NCBI RefSeq assembly: GCF_900110655.1 | Contig: NZ_FOEQ01000004.1 | Location: 62,001-126,000 of the forward strand | Length of the DNA: 64,000 bases | Direction: 5' to 3' | Source: Pseudomonas soli | Lineage (GTDB): Bacteria > Pseudomonadota > Gammaproteobacteria > Pseudomonadales > Pseudomonadaceae | In this document: positions 10,802 to 18,415 of the stretch, piece by piece | Position numbering within the stretch: position 1 is the stretch's first letter | How the letters are laid out: every line of letters begins with the position of its first letter | The notes under the pieces: model-generated | Database searches by the model: none | What the model saw: the letters and a program-made list of their open reading frames with translations, nothing else | What the model was told of the DNA's origin: nothing | Made by a program: the position numbers and the translations under genes

Positions 10802-11085
10802 TGCTCGAGCAGCTCGATGCCGATGATCACTGGCTCACCGGGCCTCTGGAAAAGCCCTTCGGGCGGGGAATCAACCTGCAGATTGATGTCGCTGCGGTCG
10901 CGCCGCTGCTCGAACGGCTGGAGCGCCATCGCTGGCCGTTGTTCCAGGCGTGCGAGGAGGTCTGGTATCGCGCAGATGCTGTCGAAGTGGGGTTGCGCCA
11001 GTTCCTGGTCCAGGACCCGGATGGCTACCTGTTGAGGCTGGCGCAGAAACTGGGCGAGCGCCCGGTTGCGTTACCCGCGCGTTAG
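10720..11085 (+). pseudogene. 5'-truncated VOC/bleomycin-resistance-like gene
   Basis: The frame encodes SLLGFEIAYQRPERRFAYLD, then HCAQLMLEQLD and GRGINLQIDV, and ends FLVQDPDGYLLRLAQKLGER, the latter part of a bleomycin-resistance-type VOC protein. The first beta-alpha unit of the family, including the first metal-ligand position and a start codon, is missing. Its place is taken by the GFA fragment in another frame. An open frame extends back to an alternative start at 10636, but that part reads through the GFA start region and is not VOC-like. Probably not functional unless translated from an unusual start. Confidence 0.7.
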
Positions 11086-11222
11086 CCCTTGCTACCGGCC
11101 CCTGCAGCCGGCGTCTGACAGGCCATCCCGACCGACACCCGCCATGCTCAACACCGTGTTCATTTCCATTCCCGGCGTATTCGCCTACCGTCTCCTTCCA
11201 CCCCATCACAAGGAGATCACGC

Positions 11223-11543
11223 ATGCCCGAGCTTGCGTTGTACAAGGTGAAACTGCTGGACGAATTCGAGGCTCGCGAGGACGACTGGAGCTTCGGCCAC
11301 TTCGAGCGCCGGCTGACCCAGGTCAAGCCCGCCGCCAACTATCAGGACGCCAAGGGCATCATCAAGGCTGCCCATCTGGCGAACAACTGGCCGAATACGG
11401 TAAAGCGCTATCTGCTGAGCAACTACCGCGCCCACGGTAATGTCAGCAGCGAGCTGACCGAAACCTTCATGCAGGTGCTGGCCAGCCTGACGCCGCAGGA
11501 GATGAAGGACTGGCAGCTGCCGCAGGTAAACCAGTCGGCCTGA
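11223..11543 (+). CDS. Hypothetical cytosolic protein, 106 residues
   Basis: Soluble protein with no signal or membrane segment, starting MPELALYKVKLLDEFEARED and ending WQLPQVNQSA. It has a strong Shine-Dalgarno (AAGGAGATCACGC) before the ATG and typical codon use. The content is charged and helical (DDWSFGHFERRLTQVK, then LANNWPNTVKRYLLSNYR). I do not recognise a family. It is a single-gene unit ending shortly before a REP element and the convergent btuD gene. Confidence 0.6.
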   Translation: MPELALYKVKLLDEFEAREDDWSFGHFERRLTQVKPAANYQDAKGIIKAAHLANNWPNTVKRYLLSNYRAHGNVSSELTETFMQVLASLTPQEMKDWQLPQVNQSA

Positions 11544-11600
11544 TCGCCGCCAAGTCGATTCCCACAGGATGGCGCATGGTTTCAGGCTGGCGCGGTCGGT

Positions 11601-11641
11601 GTGGGAGCCGGCTTGCCGGCGATGTGCCGCGTAAGCGGCGC
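11601..11641. repeat. REP-type element
   Basis: GTGGGAGCCGGCTTGCCGGC is followed by GATG and a second small hairpin (GCCGC gtaa GCGGC). The first part matches the core of P. putida-type REP sequences. It lies between convergent genes (11223-11543 and btuD) and could serve as a 3' end for both. Confidence 0.65.
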
Positions 11642-11654
11642 TTTCCATGCCGAC

Positions 11655-12440
11655 TCAGGCACGAAACCGCAAAACCCGCGCCCCATCATACGGATCGACC
11701 AGATAGTGCCCCCGCACCCCAAACGTCCCCAGCAACCGCTCCGGCGTCAACACCGCCTCCGGCTTGCCTAGGGCAACCAACCGCCCTTGATCGAGCACGG
11801 CCAGCCGATCGCAAGTCAACGCCTGGTTCAGATCATGCAGCGCCACCAGCGTCGTCACCGGCAGCGCCTGCACCTGGCGCAGCAAACCGAGTTGGTGCTG
11901 GATATCGAGATGGTTGGTCGGCTCGTCCAGCAACAGCACCTGCGGCCGTTGCGCCAAGGCCCGGGCGATATGCACGCGCTGGCGCTCGCCGCCGGACAGT
12001 TCGCCCCATAGCCGTCGGCGCAAGTGGCTGGCGTCGGCGTCGGCCAACGCCTGTTCGACGATGGCGCGGTCATCGTTGCCGAACGGTGCCAGGGCCGAGA
12101 GCCAGGGCGTGCGGCCCAGGGCGACGGCGTCGTACACGCTGATGGCGTCCAGGGTGTCGGCCTGTTGCTCGACCAGGGCCAGGCGCTGGGCGACATGCCG
12201 GCGCGGCATGCGTTCCAGCGCTTCGCCGAGCAGGCGCACGCGGCCACTGCTAGGCGTGCGCAGGCCGGCGAGCAGCTTGAGCAGGGTGGACTTGCCCGAA
12301 CCGTTGGGGCCGACCACGCCGAGGGTTTCGCCGGGCAGCACGCTCAGGTCGACCCCCTGCAGCACGTCGCGTCCGCCCAGGCGCAGGCCGAGCCCTTGGC
12401 AGGTGAGCGGCGCGTCGGCGATGGTGGTCATCACGCTCAT
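11655..12440 (-). CDS. btuD: ABC importer ATPase, B12/iron-complex type
   Basis: ATP-binding subunit (261 residues) that energises the importer formed with the next two genes. Walker A is GPNGSGKST at 44-52, the signature is LSGGERQR, and Walker B is VLLLDEPTNHLD followed by the switch histidine in VALHDLNQ. The sequence is of the FecE/BtuD/HmuV class. The ATG at 12438-12440 overlaps the permease stop codon (ATGA), so translation is coupled; the open frame continues upstream inside the permease but is not coding. The cobalamin riboswitch at the head of the operon makes corrinoid the likely cargo. Confidence 0.88.
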   Translation of the reverse strand: MSVMTTIADAPLTCQGLGLRLGGRDVLQGVDLSVLPGETLGVVGPNGSGKSTLLKLLAGLRTPSSGRVRLLGEALERMPRRHVAQRLALVEQQADTLDAISVYDAVALGRTPWLSALAPFGNDDRAIVEQALADADASHLRRRLWGELSGGERQRVHIARALAQRPQVLLLDEPTNHLDIQHQLGLLRQVQALPVTTLVALHDLNQALTCDRLAVLDQGRLVALGKPEAVLTPERLLGTFGVRGHYLVDPYDGARVLRFRA

Positions 12441-13453
12441 GGGCGCCCCCGGCGGCTGATCAGGATCAGCGCGAACACCGGTGCGCCGATCAAGGCCGTG
12501 ACCACGCCCACCGGGATCACCTGGCCGGTGATCAGGGTGCGCGAGAGGATGTCGGCGATGATCAGGAACAGCGCACCGCCCAGGGCGCTGGCCGGCAGCA
12601 GGCGGCTGTGCCCGGGGCCGAGCAGTAGGCGCAGGGCATGGGGGATGACCAGGCCGACGAAGCCGATGGCGCCGACGATGGACACCATCACCGCGGTGAC
12701 CAGCGCCGCGCAACTGATCAGCAGCAGTTGTGTACGGCGCACCTGTACGCCCAGCGAGGCCGCCGAGTCGGCGCCGAAGGTGAATGCGTCCAGTGCCCGG
12801 CGCTGCCACAGGCATATCGCGAGGCCGAACAGGGCGACCGGCACCGCCAGCCACACCGACGGCCAGCGCACGCCGCTGAGGTTGCCCAGCAGCCAGAATA
12901 GGATGCCGCGGGCCTGCTCGGCGGTGGCCGACTTGGTGACGAGGAAGGCGGTGAGGGCGTTGAACAGCTGCGACCCGGCGATGCCGGCGAGGATCACCTG
13001 GGCATTGTCATGGCGGCTGCCACTGGCGCGTGACAGCAGCAGCACCAGGGCGAACGCCGCCAGCGCGCCGATGAAGGCGCCGGCCGACAGCGACAGCACC
13101 GCGCCGCCCAGGCCGAACAGCCCCACCGCCACGGCGCCGGTCGAGGCGCCGGCAGACAGGCCCAGCAGGTACGGCTCGGCCAACGGGTTGCGCAGCAGCG
13201 CCTGGAGGATCACCCCACAGGTCGCCAGCCCCGCGCCGCAGGCGGCGGCGACCAGGGTGCGCGGCAGGCGGTAGTTCCAGACGATGCCGGCGTCGATCGG
13301 GTCGACGGCATGGCCGGCCTGCCACAGCTGGTTGGCCAGCACCTGCCAGATCGCCTCGGCGCCGACACGGGTCTCGCCGATGGCAATCCCGGCAAGCATG
13401 GCCAGGCACAGGGCGAGTAACGCAAAAAGGCTGATGGGCAGCAGGCGGCTCAT
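12437..13453 (-). CDS. btuC: ABC importer permease, FecCD/BtuC family
   Basis: Inner-membrane permease of 338 residues with about ten membrane helices, the norm for the FecCD family. Characteristic stretches are LPRTLVAAACGAGLATCGVILQ, NPLAEPYLLGLSAGASTGAV and, near the end, FVGLVIPHALRLLLGPGHSRLLP, the loop that contacts the ATPase. A homodimer would form the channel. It overlaps the binding-protein gene by ATGA upstream and the ATPase gene by ATGA downstream, so all three are translationally coupled. Substrate assignment to cobalamin rests on the riboswitch. Confidence 0.88.
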   Translation of the reverse strand: MSRLLPISLFALLALCLAMLAGIAIGETRVGAEAIWQVLANQLWQAGHAVDPIDAGIVWNYRLPRTLVAAACGAGLATCGVILQALLRNPLAEPYLLGLSAGASTGAVAVGLFGLGGAVLSLSAGAFIGALAAFALVLLLSRASGSRHDNAQVILAGIAGSQLFNALTAFLVTKSATAEQARGILFWLLGNLSGVRWPSVWLAVPVALFGLAICLWQRRALDAFTFGADSAASLGVQVRRTQLLLISCAALVTAVMVSIVGAIGFVGLVIPHALRLLLGPGHSRLLPASALGGALFLIIADILSRTLITGQVIPVGVVTALIGAPVFALILISRRGRP

Positions 13454-14463
13454 GGCTGGGGCGTTTTACCGCTGGCGAAGGCGCTGGACAGCACGTCCAG
13501 GCCGCGGAACAGGCGGATGCCTGCCTGCATGGCGTCGGCATCGAGGACGATGATACGGCCGTGCTTGACCGCGTTCATATTGCGCGTGACCGGGTCGCTG
13601 CGCAGGAAGTCGAGTTTTTTCTGGTAGTCGTCGGCCGGATAGCGGCGGCGGTCCATGCGCGCGACGATCAGCCAGGTGGGGTTGGCTTTGACCAGGGTCT
13701 CCCAGCCCACGGTAGGCCATTCTTCGCTGGACTCGACCACGTTGCGCACGCCGAGGGTCTGCAGCATGTAGTCGGCCACGCCCTGGCGGCCGGCGACATA
13801 GGGGTCGGTCTTGAGGTCGGCGCTGGAAAACCAGAACAGCGCGCTGGTGTGCGCCAGGTCCTGGCCGGCCAGGCGCTGCCTGGCCTGTTCCAGCTGGCCC
13901 TGAAGCTCGGCATTCAGGCGCGCGCCACGCTCCTGCACGTCGAAGATCTCGGCCAGCTGGCTGACGCTCTTGTAGATGCTCTGCACCTTGAACGGCTGCA
14001 GGCGGGTGCCGTCGGCGCCCACCAGGTTGTCCTTGCCCTCGCAGTCCGAGGGCAGCAGGTAGGTGGGGATGCCCAGCTCCTGGAACTGCTCGCGGGTGCC
14101 GACCGCGCCCTGGGCGCCGATCATCCATTCGAACTGCGCCGTCACCAGTTGCGGACGTTTGCCGACCACCGCCTCGAAGCTCGGTTCGTTGTCGGCCAGG
14201 CGCGGGACCTTGTCGTTCTGCGCCTTGAATTCCGGCAGCACGTTGTTGAACCACAGCGAGGTGCCGGCCAGCCGCTCACCCAGGCCCAGGGCATAGAGCA
14301 GCTCGGTGCCGGCCTGGCCGACGGTCACCGCCCGTTGCGGGGCCTGTGTGAAGGTCTGCGGCAAGCCGCAGTTGTCGACGGTCAGCGGGTATTGGGTGGC
14401 GCTGGCATGGGCCAGGCATGACAGGGACAGGCCGGCGAGGAGGGCGGCGAGGCGGTACGGCAT
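13450..14463 (-). CDS. btuF: Periplasmic binding protein for corrinoid importer
   Basis: Substrate-binding subunit of 337 residues. MPYRLAALLAGLSLSCLAHASA is a cleavable Sec signal. The mature protein is a class III (BtuF/FhuD-like) binding protein: AVTVGQAGTELLYALGLGERLAGTS at the N-lobe, a long linking helix, and TWLIVARMDRR and HGRIIVLDADAMQAG in the C-lobe. At over 330 residues it is longer than E. coli BtuF (about 266) and nearer to the iron-complex binding proteins, so a different corrinoid or cobalt complex is possible. The ATG at 14461-14463 has AGGAGA upstream. The cobalamin riboswitch precedes it. Confidence 0.85.
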   Translation of the reverse strand: MPYRLAALLAGLSLSCLAHASATQYPLTVDNCGLPQTFTQAPQRAVTVGQAGTELLYALGLGERLAGTSLWFNNVLPEFKAQNDKVPRLADNEPSFEAVVGKRPQLVTAQFEWMIGAQGAVGTREQFQELGIPTYLLPSDCEGKDNLVGADGTRLQPFKVQSIYKSVSQLAEIFDVQERGARLNAELQGQLEQARQRLAGQDLAHTSALFWFSSADLKTDPYVAGRQGVADYMLQTLGVRNVVESSEEWPTVGWETLVKANPTWLIVARMDRRRYPADDYQKKLDFLRSDPVTRNMNAVKHGRIIVLDADAMQAGIRLFRGLDVLSSAFASGKTPQP

Positions 14464-14584
14464 GGTGGGGCGATCTCCTGGGTGGTGCACGGAATGGCCC
14501 ACGGACAGGCATCGCCGGGTAGCCGTGCGCAAGCACGCGGCCAGGGGCGGATGACCATCCCGGACACCCCGCCGGTTGGTGAAT

Positions 14585-14765
14585 GCGTGCCGGCAGGTCT
14601 CCTGACTGGTGCGTCCAGGCCGGCGCCAGCCTTCCCGGGTCGGCAGACCCAGTGGCATCGATGGCGCAGGCTCGGCACCTACAGTTGCGGGGGCAGTTCC
14701 CTTTGGATCGCCAGTGGCGAGCCCGGGATTCCCTTTTGATTCCGTGTGGAAACCGGCGGGCGGCA
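14585..14765 (-). promoter_or_regulatory. Cobalamin (B12) riboswitch
   Basis: Read on the minus strand, the RNA contains all landmark elements of the cobalamin riboswitch: the P3-side GGGAATCCCGGG region, GGGAACTGCCCCCGCAACTG followed by TAGGTGCCGAGCC, the GCCACTGGG box, and the closing B12 box with AGGAGACCTGCC at 14592-14607. It lies about 120 nt upstream of the btuF start. Binding of adenosylcobalamin would be expected to shut off the importer operon. Confidence 0.95.
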
Positions 14766-14799
14766 TGGTAGACCATCGGGCTGTCGGGTGAAAACGCTT

Positions 14800-15951
14800 T
14801 TACAGGTACTTGAGCCAGGCGATATCGCGCCGGCGCGCTTTCAGCCGGGCGAACCAGCGCACCGGCAGGTACAGCGCAAGTGGCAGCAGCACGGCGGTCA
14901 GCCATACCGCGCCCATGCCATCGAAACCGAAATAGCCGCCCTGGTTCAGGCCAAACAGCGCCACGCACGCCACATACAGCAGCTTGAGCACATACAGGTG
15001 CAGCAGGTAGAAGAACATTGGCGCTGCGCCAAACACCGCAAGCGGGCCGATCCAGCGGGCGTCGCCGGCACGCTCGAAGCCGCGCAGCAGGAGCAGGCCG
15101 ACGCCTAGGGTCAGGGCCAGGAACAGCAACGATGGTGGATACTTGGTGATATTGAAGAAGCTCATCAGCGTCTGCCCTACGCTGGCGTAGAGGCTCCAGG
15201 GGGCTTCGCCGTAGCCATTGAGCAGGCGCAGCGCACCGAACCCCAGCAGCAACGCCACGCCGGCCCATAGCAGGCGCTGCTGGCGCTTGCCGGCGTCGCT
15301 GCCCCGGGAAAACCACGGCCCGAGCCCATAACCCAGGGCGATCACGCCGATCCACGGTAACAGCGGGTAGGACGTGCGCAGGCGCAGATGTTCGCCCACC
15401 TCCAGCCAACTGCGTTCATGCAGGATCGCCCATGGCACATGCAGCGCCGATTCCGGCCCGAAGTGCAGGCCATCGAGCAGGTTGTGACCGGCGACGATCA
15501 GCGCGCCGAGGGCGAGCAGCGCCGGGCGCGGCAGCCACACCAGCAGCGACAGGGCGAGCATGCTCAGGCCGATGGCCCAGATCACCTGCAGGTAGATCAC
15601 GCTCGGTGGCAATTGGAAGGTCCAGGCGAAGTTGACCAGGGTGAATTCCAGCACTACCAGGAACAGACCGCGCTTGAACAGGAACACCGAGACATCGCCA
15701 CGGCCCTGGTGCTTCTCGCCATACAACCAGGCCGATAGCCCGGTAAGCAGCACGAACACCGGCGCGCACAGGTGCGCCAGGGTGCGGCTGGCGAACAGGC
15801 TGGGTTCGGTGGCGTCGATGTTCATCGGGTCACTGACCTGGCGGTGCAGGAAGAACGTTTCGCGCACGTGGTCCAGCAGCATGAACAGGATCACCAGGCC
15901 GCGCAGGGCGTCGATGCTTTGCAGGCGTTGGGGGAGTTGGAGGCGGGTCAT
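14800..15951 (-). CDS. DUF1624/heparan-glucosaminide acetyltransferase-like membrane protein
   Basis: Polytopic inner-membrane protein of 383 residues with about ten hydrophobic helices. The N-terminal IDALRGLVILFMLLDHVRETFF, followed by HLCAPVFVLLTGLSAWLY, is the signature of the DUF1624/acyltransferase-3-like family that includes lysosomal heparan-alpha-glucosaminide N-acetyltransferase. The histidine in LLDHVRE is the conserved candidate catalytic residue. It may acetylate a cell-surface or periplasmic glycan, but no substrate is known for the bacterial members. It starts at the ATG 15949-15951, ends about 35 bp upstream of the riboswitch region, and looks monocistronic. Confidence 0.8.
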   Translation of the reverse strand: MTRLQLPQRLQSIDALRGLVILFMLLDHVRETFFLHRQVSDPMNIDATEPSLFASRTLAHLCAPVFVLLTGLSAWLYGEKHQGRGDVSVFLFKRGLFLVVLEFTLVNFAWTFQLPPSVIYLQVIWAIGLSMLALSLLVWLPRPALLALGALIVAGHNLLDGLHFGPESALHVPWAILHERSWLEVGEHLRLRTSYPLLPWIGVIALGYGLGPWFSRGSDAGKRQQRLLWAGVALLLGFGALRLLNGYGEAPWSLYASVGQTLMSFFNITKYPPSLLFLALTLGVGLLLLRGFERAGDARWIGPLAVFGAAPMFFYLLHLYVLKLLYVACVALFGLNQGGYFGFDGMGAVWLTAVLLPLALYLPVRWFARLKARRRDIAWLKYL

Positions 15952-16040
15952 TGGAAAAGTCGCAAACGGAGGATTTGAGATGTTATCTCATAACAATTTA
16001 TTGATCCACTGGCCCGCATTTGCATCGACGCCCCCGAAGC

Positions 16041-16105
16041 TATCGCGGGGCAAGCCCGTTCCTGCAGGTCACGCGCTATTCCTGCAGGCGCGGGCTTGCC
16101 CCGAG
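16041..16105. repeat. Inverted pair of REP elements
   Basis: Two REP-like units face each other: TATCGCGGGGCAAGCCCGTT with CCTGCAGG on the left, and CCTGCAGG with CGCGGGCTTGCCCCG on the right. Such head-to-head pairs form a strong cruciform/hairpin and are common between Pseudomonas operons. It lies between the cntB stop and the divergent DUF1624 gene. Confidence 0.8.
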
Positions 16106-16148
16106 TTGGCATCGTTCGGCCCCGTGGGACACGCTCTGGCTCTGCCCC

Positions 16149-17123
16149 TCAGAGATCCAGCACCAACCGCGCCGAGCGCGCCCGCGACACGCACAGCATC
16201 ATGCTCTGCTGGGCAGCCTTTTCCTCGTCGCTGAGGTATTGGTCGAAATGCTCGGCCTCGCCTTCGAGGATCGCCGTTTCGCAGGTGCCGCACACGCCTT
16301 CGCGGCACAGGCACTCGACCTTCGCGGCCTTGGACTTCTCGATGGCCTGGAGGATGGTCATGCCTTCCTCGACTTGCAGTTCGGTGCCCGACCGGGCCAG
16401 GACCACGGTGAAGGCCGCACCTGTGGCCGGCGCGGCGGCGGCGAACTGTTCCCAGTGCACCCGCGATTCGGCGATGCCAGCGGCGGCGGCGGTGGCGATC
16501 ACCGCGTCGATCAGCGGCTTGGGCCCGCACACATAGAGGTGGGCGTCATCGGCCAGGCCCGCGCACAGCGCGGCGAGGTCGAGCTTGCGGTCCAGGCTGT
16601 CGATGTAGAACCGTGTGTTGCCGGCATGCGGGCCTTGTTCCAGATCGCCCTGGAAGGCGCCGTGTTCCGGGGCGCGGAAGGCGTAGTGCAGCTCGTAGGG
16701 GGTGGCGCCATCTTCCAGCTCGTGCAACTGCGCCAGGAACGGGGTAATGCCGATGCCGCCGGCGATCAGCACATGGCGCCCGGCATCGGCGTCCAGGGCG
16801 AACAGGTTGTTGGGGGTGGAGATGGTCAGCTCGCTGCCCACCGCGACCTGGTTGTGCATGAACGCCGAACCGCCCTTGGACTGCTCCTCGAGCCGCACGC
16901 CGATCTGGTAGCTGTGCAATTGACGCGGGTCGCTCATCAGCGAATAGGCATTGCTGAACTGGCTGCCGCAGGGCGACTGCATCTGCACGATCACGTGGCT
17001 GCCGCCGCTGAAGGCGGGCAGGGGGCCGCCGTCGGCGCGGGCCAGGGTGAAGCGCTTGATCTGCGGCGTGGCCTGTTCCACACCGGTCACGCGCACCTTG
17101 AACATCTCGTATTGCTTGGCCAT
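16149..17123 (-). CDS. cntB: Carnitine monooxygenase reductase subunit
   Basis: Passes electrons from NAD(P)H through FMN and a 2Fe-2S centre to CntA. The 324 residues have the order of phthalate-dioxygenase-reductase types: flavin-binding beta-barrel (SNAYSLMSDP at about 57-66), nucleotide domain (HVLIAGGIGITPFLAQL at 117-133, YVCGPKPLIDAV at 197-208), and a C-terminal plant-type ferredoxin with cysteines at 273, 278, 281 and 311. The ATG at 17121-17123 follows GAGGTACGCC. It lies 64 bp after cntA with a strong hairpin in the gap, which may lower its expression relative to the oxygenase. Confidence 0.9.
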   Translation of the reverse strand: MAKQYEMFKVRVTGVEQATPQIKRFTLARADGGPLPAFSGGSHVIVQMQSPCGSQFSNAYSLMSDPRQLHSYQIGVRLEEQSKGGSAFMHNQVAVGSELTISTPNNLFALDADAGRHVLIAGGIGITPFLAQLHELEDGATPYELHYAFRAPEHGAFQGDLEQGPHAGNTRFYIDSLDRKLDLAALCAGLADDAHLYVCGPKPLIDAVIATAAAAGIAESRVHWEQFAAAAPATGAAFTVVLARSGTELQVEEGMTILQAIEKSKAAKVECLCREGVCGTCETAILEGEAEHFDQYLSDEEKAAQQSMMLCVSRARSARLVLDL

Positions 17124-17142
17124 GGCGTACCTCGACAACAAA

Positions 17143-17169
17143 GCCCCGCGCCAGGCCCTGGCGCGGGGC
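17143..17169 (-). terminator. Hairpin between cntA and cntB
   Basis: A perfect 12-bp stem (GCCCCGCGCCAG with CTGGCGCGGGGC) with a 3-base loop. On the minus strand it is followed by TTTGTTGT, giving a weak intrinsic terminator or mRNA-processing hairpin in the intercistronic gap, just before the cntB ribosome-binding site. Confidence 0.7.
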
Positions 17170-17187
17170 GGGGGAGCTTGGGTGTGT

Positions 17188-18309
17188 TCAGTCGTCCAGA
17201 TGGGCGACCGCGATCAGGTTGTGGAAGTGGGCGATGCCGTGCTCGCTGACGCCGCTGCGCTGGGCGTCGACCATGATCCGGCCCTGGCCACGGTAGCCGC
17301 GGGACTTCAGGCCTTTCTGCACGCTCTCGACCAGGCGCAGGTCCTCGGGGCGGAATACTTCACGGTACCAGTCGATCAGCTTGTGCTGCTCTGCGCTGAG
17401 TTCCTTGTTGAGGAAGTAGATGTCGTAGTGCTGCAGGGTGGTCTCGGCATCGACCGGGAACTCGTAGATCACGGTCATGAAGTTGGCCCCTGGCGGTACG
17501 TTGAACATGGTGCATGGCCAGGCCCAGAAGCCGGCGAAGGACGGGTCTTTCACCGACTCGTCGAAGGTGAATGACTGCTCCGACGGTTTGGCCAGGCCGT
17601 ATTGCAGGGTCCAGTTGCCGTGCAGGCTGTGGCTGTACTGGCCGACGTCCACCGAATCGGAGAAGCCGGGGTGGGCCGGAGCGCAGTGGTAGCACTCCAG
17701 GTAGTTGTCGACGATGGATTTCCAGTTGGCCGGAGTGTCGCTGACGAAGCGCGCGGCCAGATGCAGGTCGTCGATCACCGCGCAGGCTTCGCGCATGCGC
17801 TTCTGCATGCCCGGCAGCTGGTCTTCGACGGAGCCTGCGTCGTTGTCCATGTTGATGAAGATGAAGCCGGCGTATTCCTCCACGCGCAGCTGCACCAGGG
17901 TTGAATTGTCCTTGTCGAAGTTGGCCACGTTCTCGCAGTTGCGCGCATGGGCCAGCTCGCCGTCGAGCTTGAAGGTCCAGGCGTGGTACGGGCAGGTGAT
18001 CACGTTCTTGGCCTTGCCGCTGCCTTCGAGCAGTTGGTGGCCGCGGTGCGGGCAGACGTTGTAGAAGGCCCGCAGCACGTCGTCGCGGCCCCGCACGACG
18101 ATGATGCTCTCGCCGATCACCTGGCGGGTGATGTAGGCGTTCTTCTCGGCGACTTCGCTGCGGTGGCCGACGCAGATCCAGCTGCGGGCGAAGATCGCTT
18201 CCTTCTCGTGTTCGAAGACGGCGGCCTGGGTGTAGAACTTGGCCGGGAGGGTGAAGGCCTCCTCGGGGTTGGCGCAGAAGTCGGCGGGCAGGCGTTTGAA
18301 ATCGTTCAT
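17188..18309 (-). CDS. cntA: Carnitine monooxygenase oxygenase subunit
   Basis: Rieske non-heme iron oxygenase that cleaves L-carnitine to trimethylamine and malic semialdehyde. The 373 residues carry the Rieske ligands C86, H88, C106 and H109 (CPHRGH and CPYHAW), the mononuclear iron ligands H208, H213 and D323, and the bridging E205 that replaces the usual aspartate. These are exactly the positions known for Acinetobacter CntA. GFWAWPCTMFNVPPG and the C-terminal LKSRGYRGQGRIM also follow CntA/YeaW. The start ATG is at 18307-18309 with a weak GAGATAGAG upstream. It lies between the BCCT carrier and cntB. Confidence 0.93.
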   Translation of the reverse strand: MNDFKRLPADFCANPEEAFTLPAKFYTQAAVFEHEKEAIFARSWICVGHRSEVAEKNAYITRQVIGESIIVVRGRDDVLRAFYNVCPHRGHQLLEGSGKAKNVITCPYHAWTFKLDGELAHARNCENVANFDKDNSTLVQLRVEEYAGFIFINMDNDAGSVEDQLPGMQKRMREACAVIDDLHLAARFVSDTPANWKSIVDNYLECYHCAPAHPGFSDSVDVGQYSHSLHGNWTLQYGLAKPSEQSFTFDESVKDPSFAGFWAWPCTMFNVPPGANFMTVIYEFPVDAETTLQHYDIYFLNKELSAEQHKLIDWYREVFRPEDLRLVESVQKGLKSRGYRGQGRIMVDAQRSGVSEHGIAHFHNLIAVAHLDD

Positions 18310-18330
18310 GGCTCTATCTCGGTTCTTATT

Positions 18331-18355
18331 GGTTAACGCGTATCTGCTGGTTAAC
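18331..18355 (-). promoter_or_regulatory. Shared 25-bp carnitine-cluster site, copy 1
   Basis: Read on the minus strand this site begins GTTAACCA, has AGATAC in the middle and ends GTTAACC. About 18 of 25 positions match the site at 20105-20129 upstream of the carrier gene. It sits about 22 bp before the cntA ATG. A regulator-binding function is inferred from the repetition only. Confidence 0.5.
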
Positions 18356-18386
18356 AATCTGGGCAAAAAAATTTGCCAGAACGGGG

Positions 18387-18402
18387 GCGGGCAAGCCCGC
18401 CT
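18387..18402. repeat. Short REP-like hairpin
   Basis: GGCGGGCAAGCCCGCC is the core palindrome of the P. putida REP family. It is 14 bp after the BCCT stop codon on the minus strand, so it probably marks the 3' end of that message. A second small inverted repeat (GGCAAA/TTTGCC) lies at 18362-18377. Confidence 0.6.
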
Positions 18403-18415
18403 CCCAGGTTGTATT

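Noticed and set aside
18331..18356. Two GGTTAAC copies upstream of cntA read as a simple direct repeat
   Set aside because: The two copies are better explained as parts of one 25-bp site that also occurs before the carrier gene.
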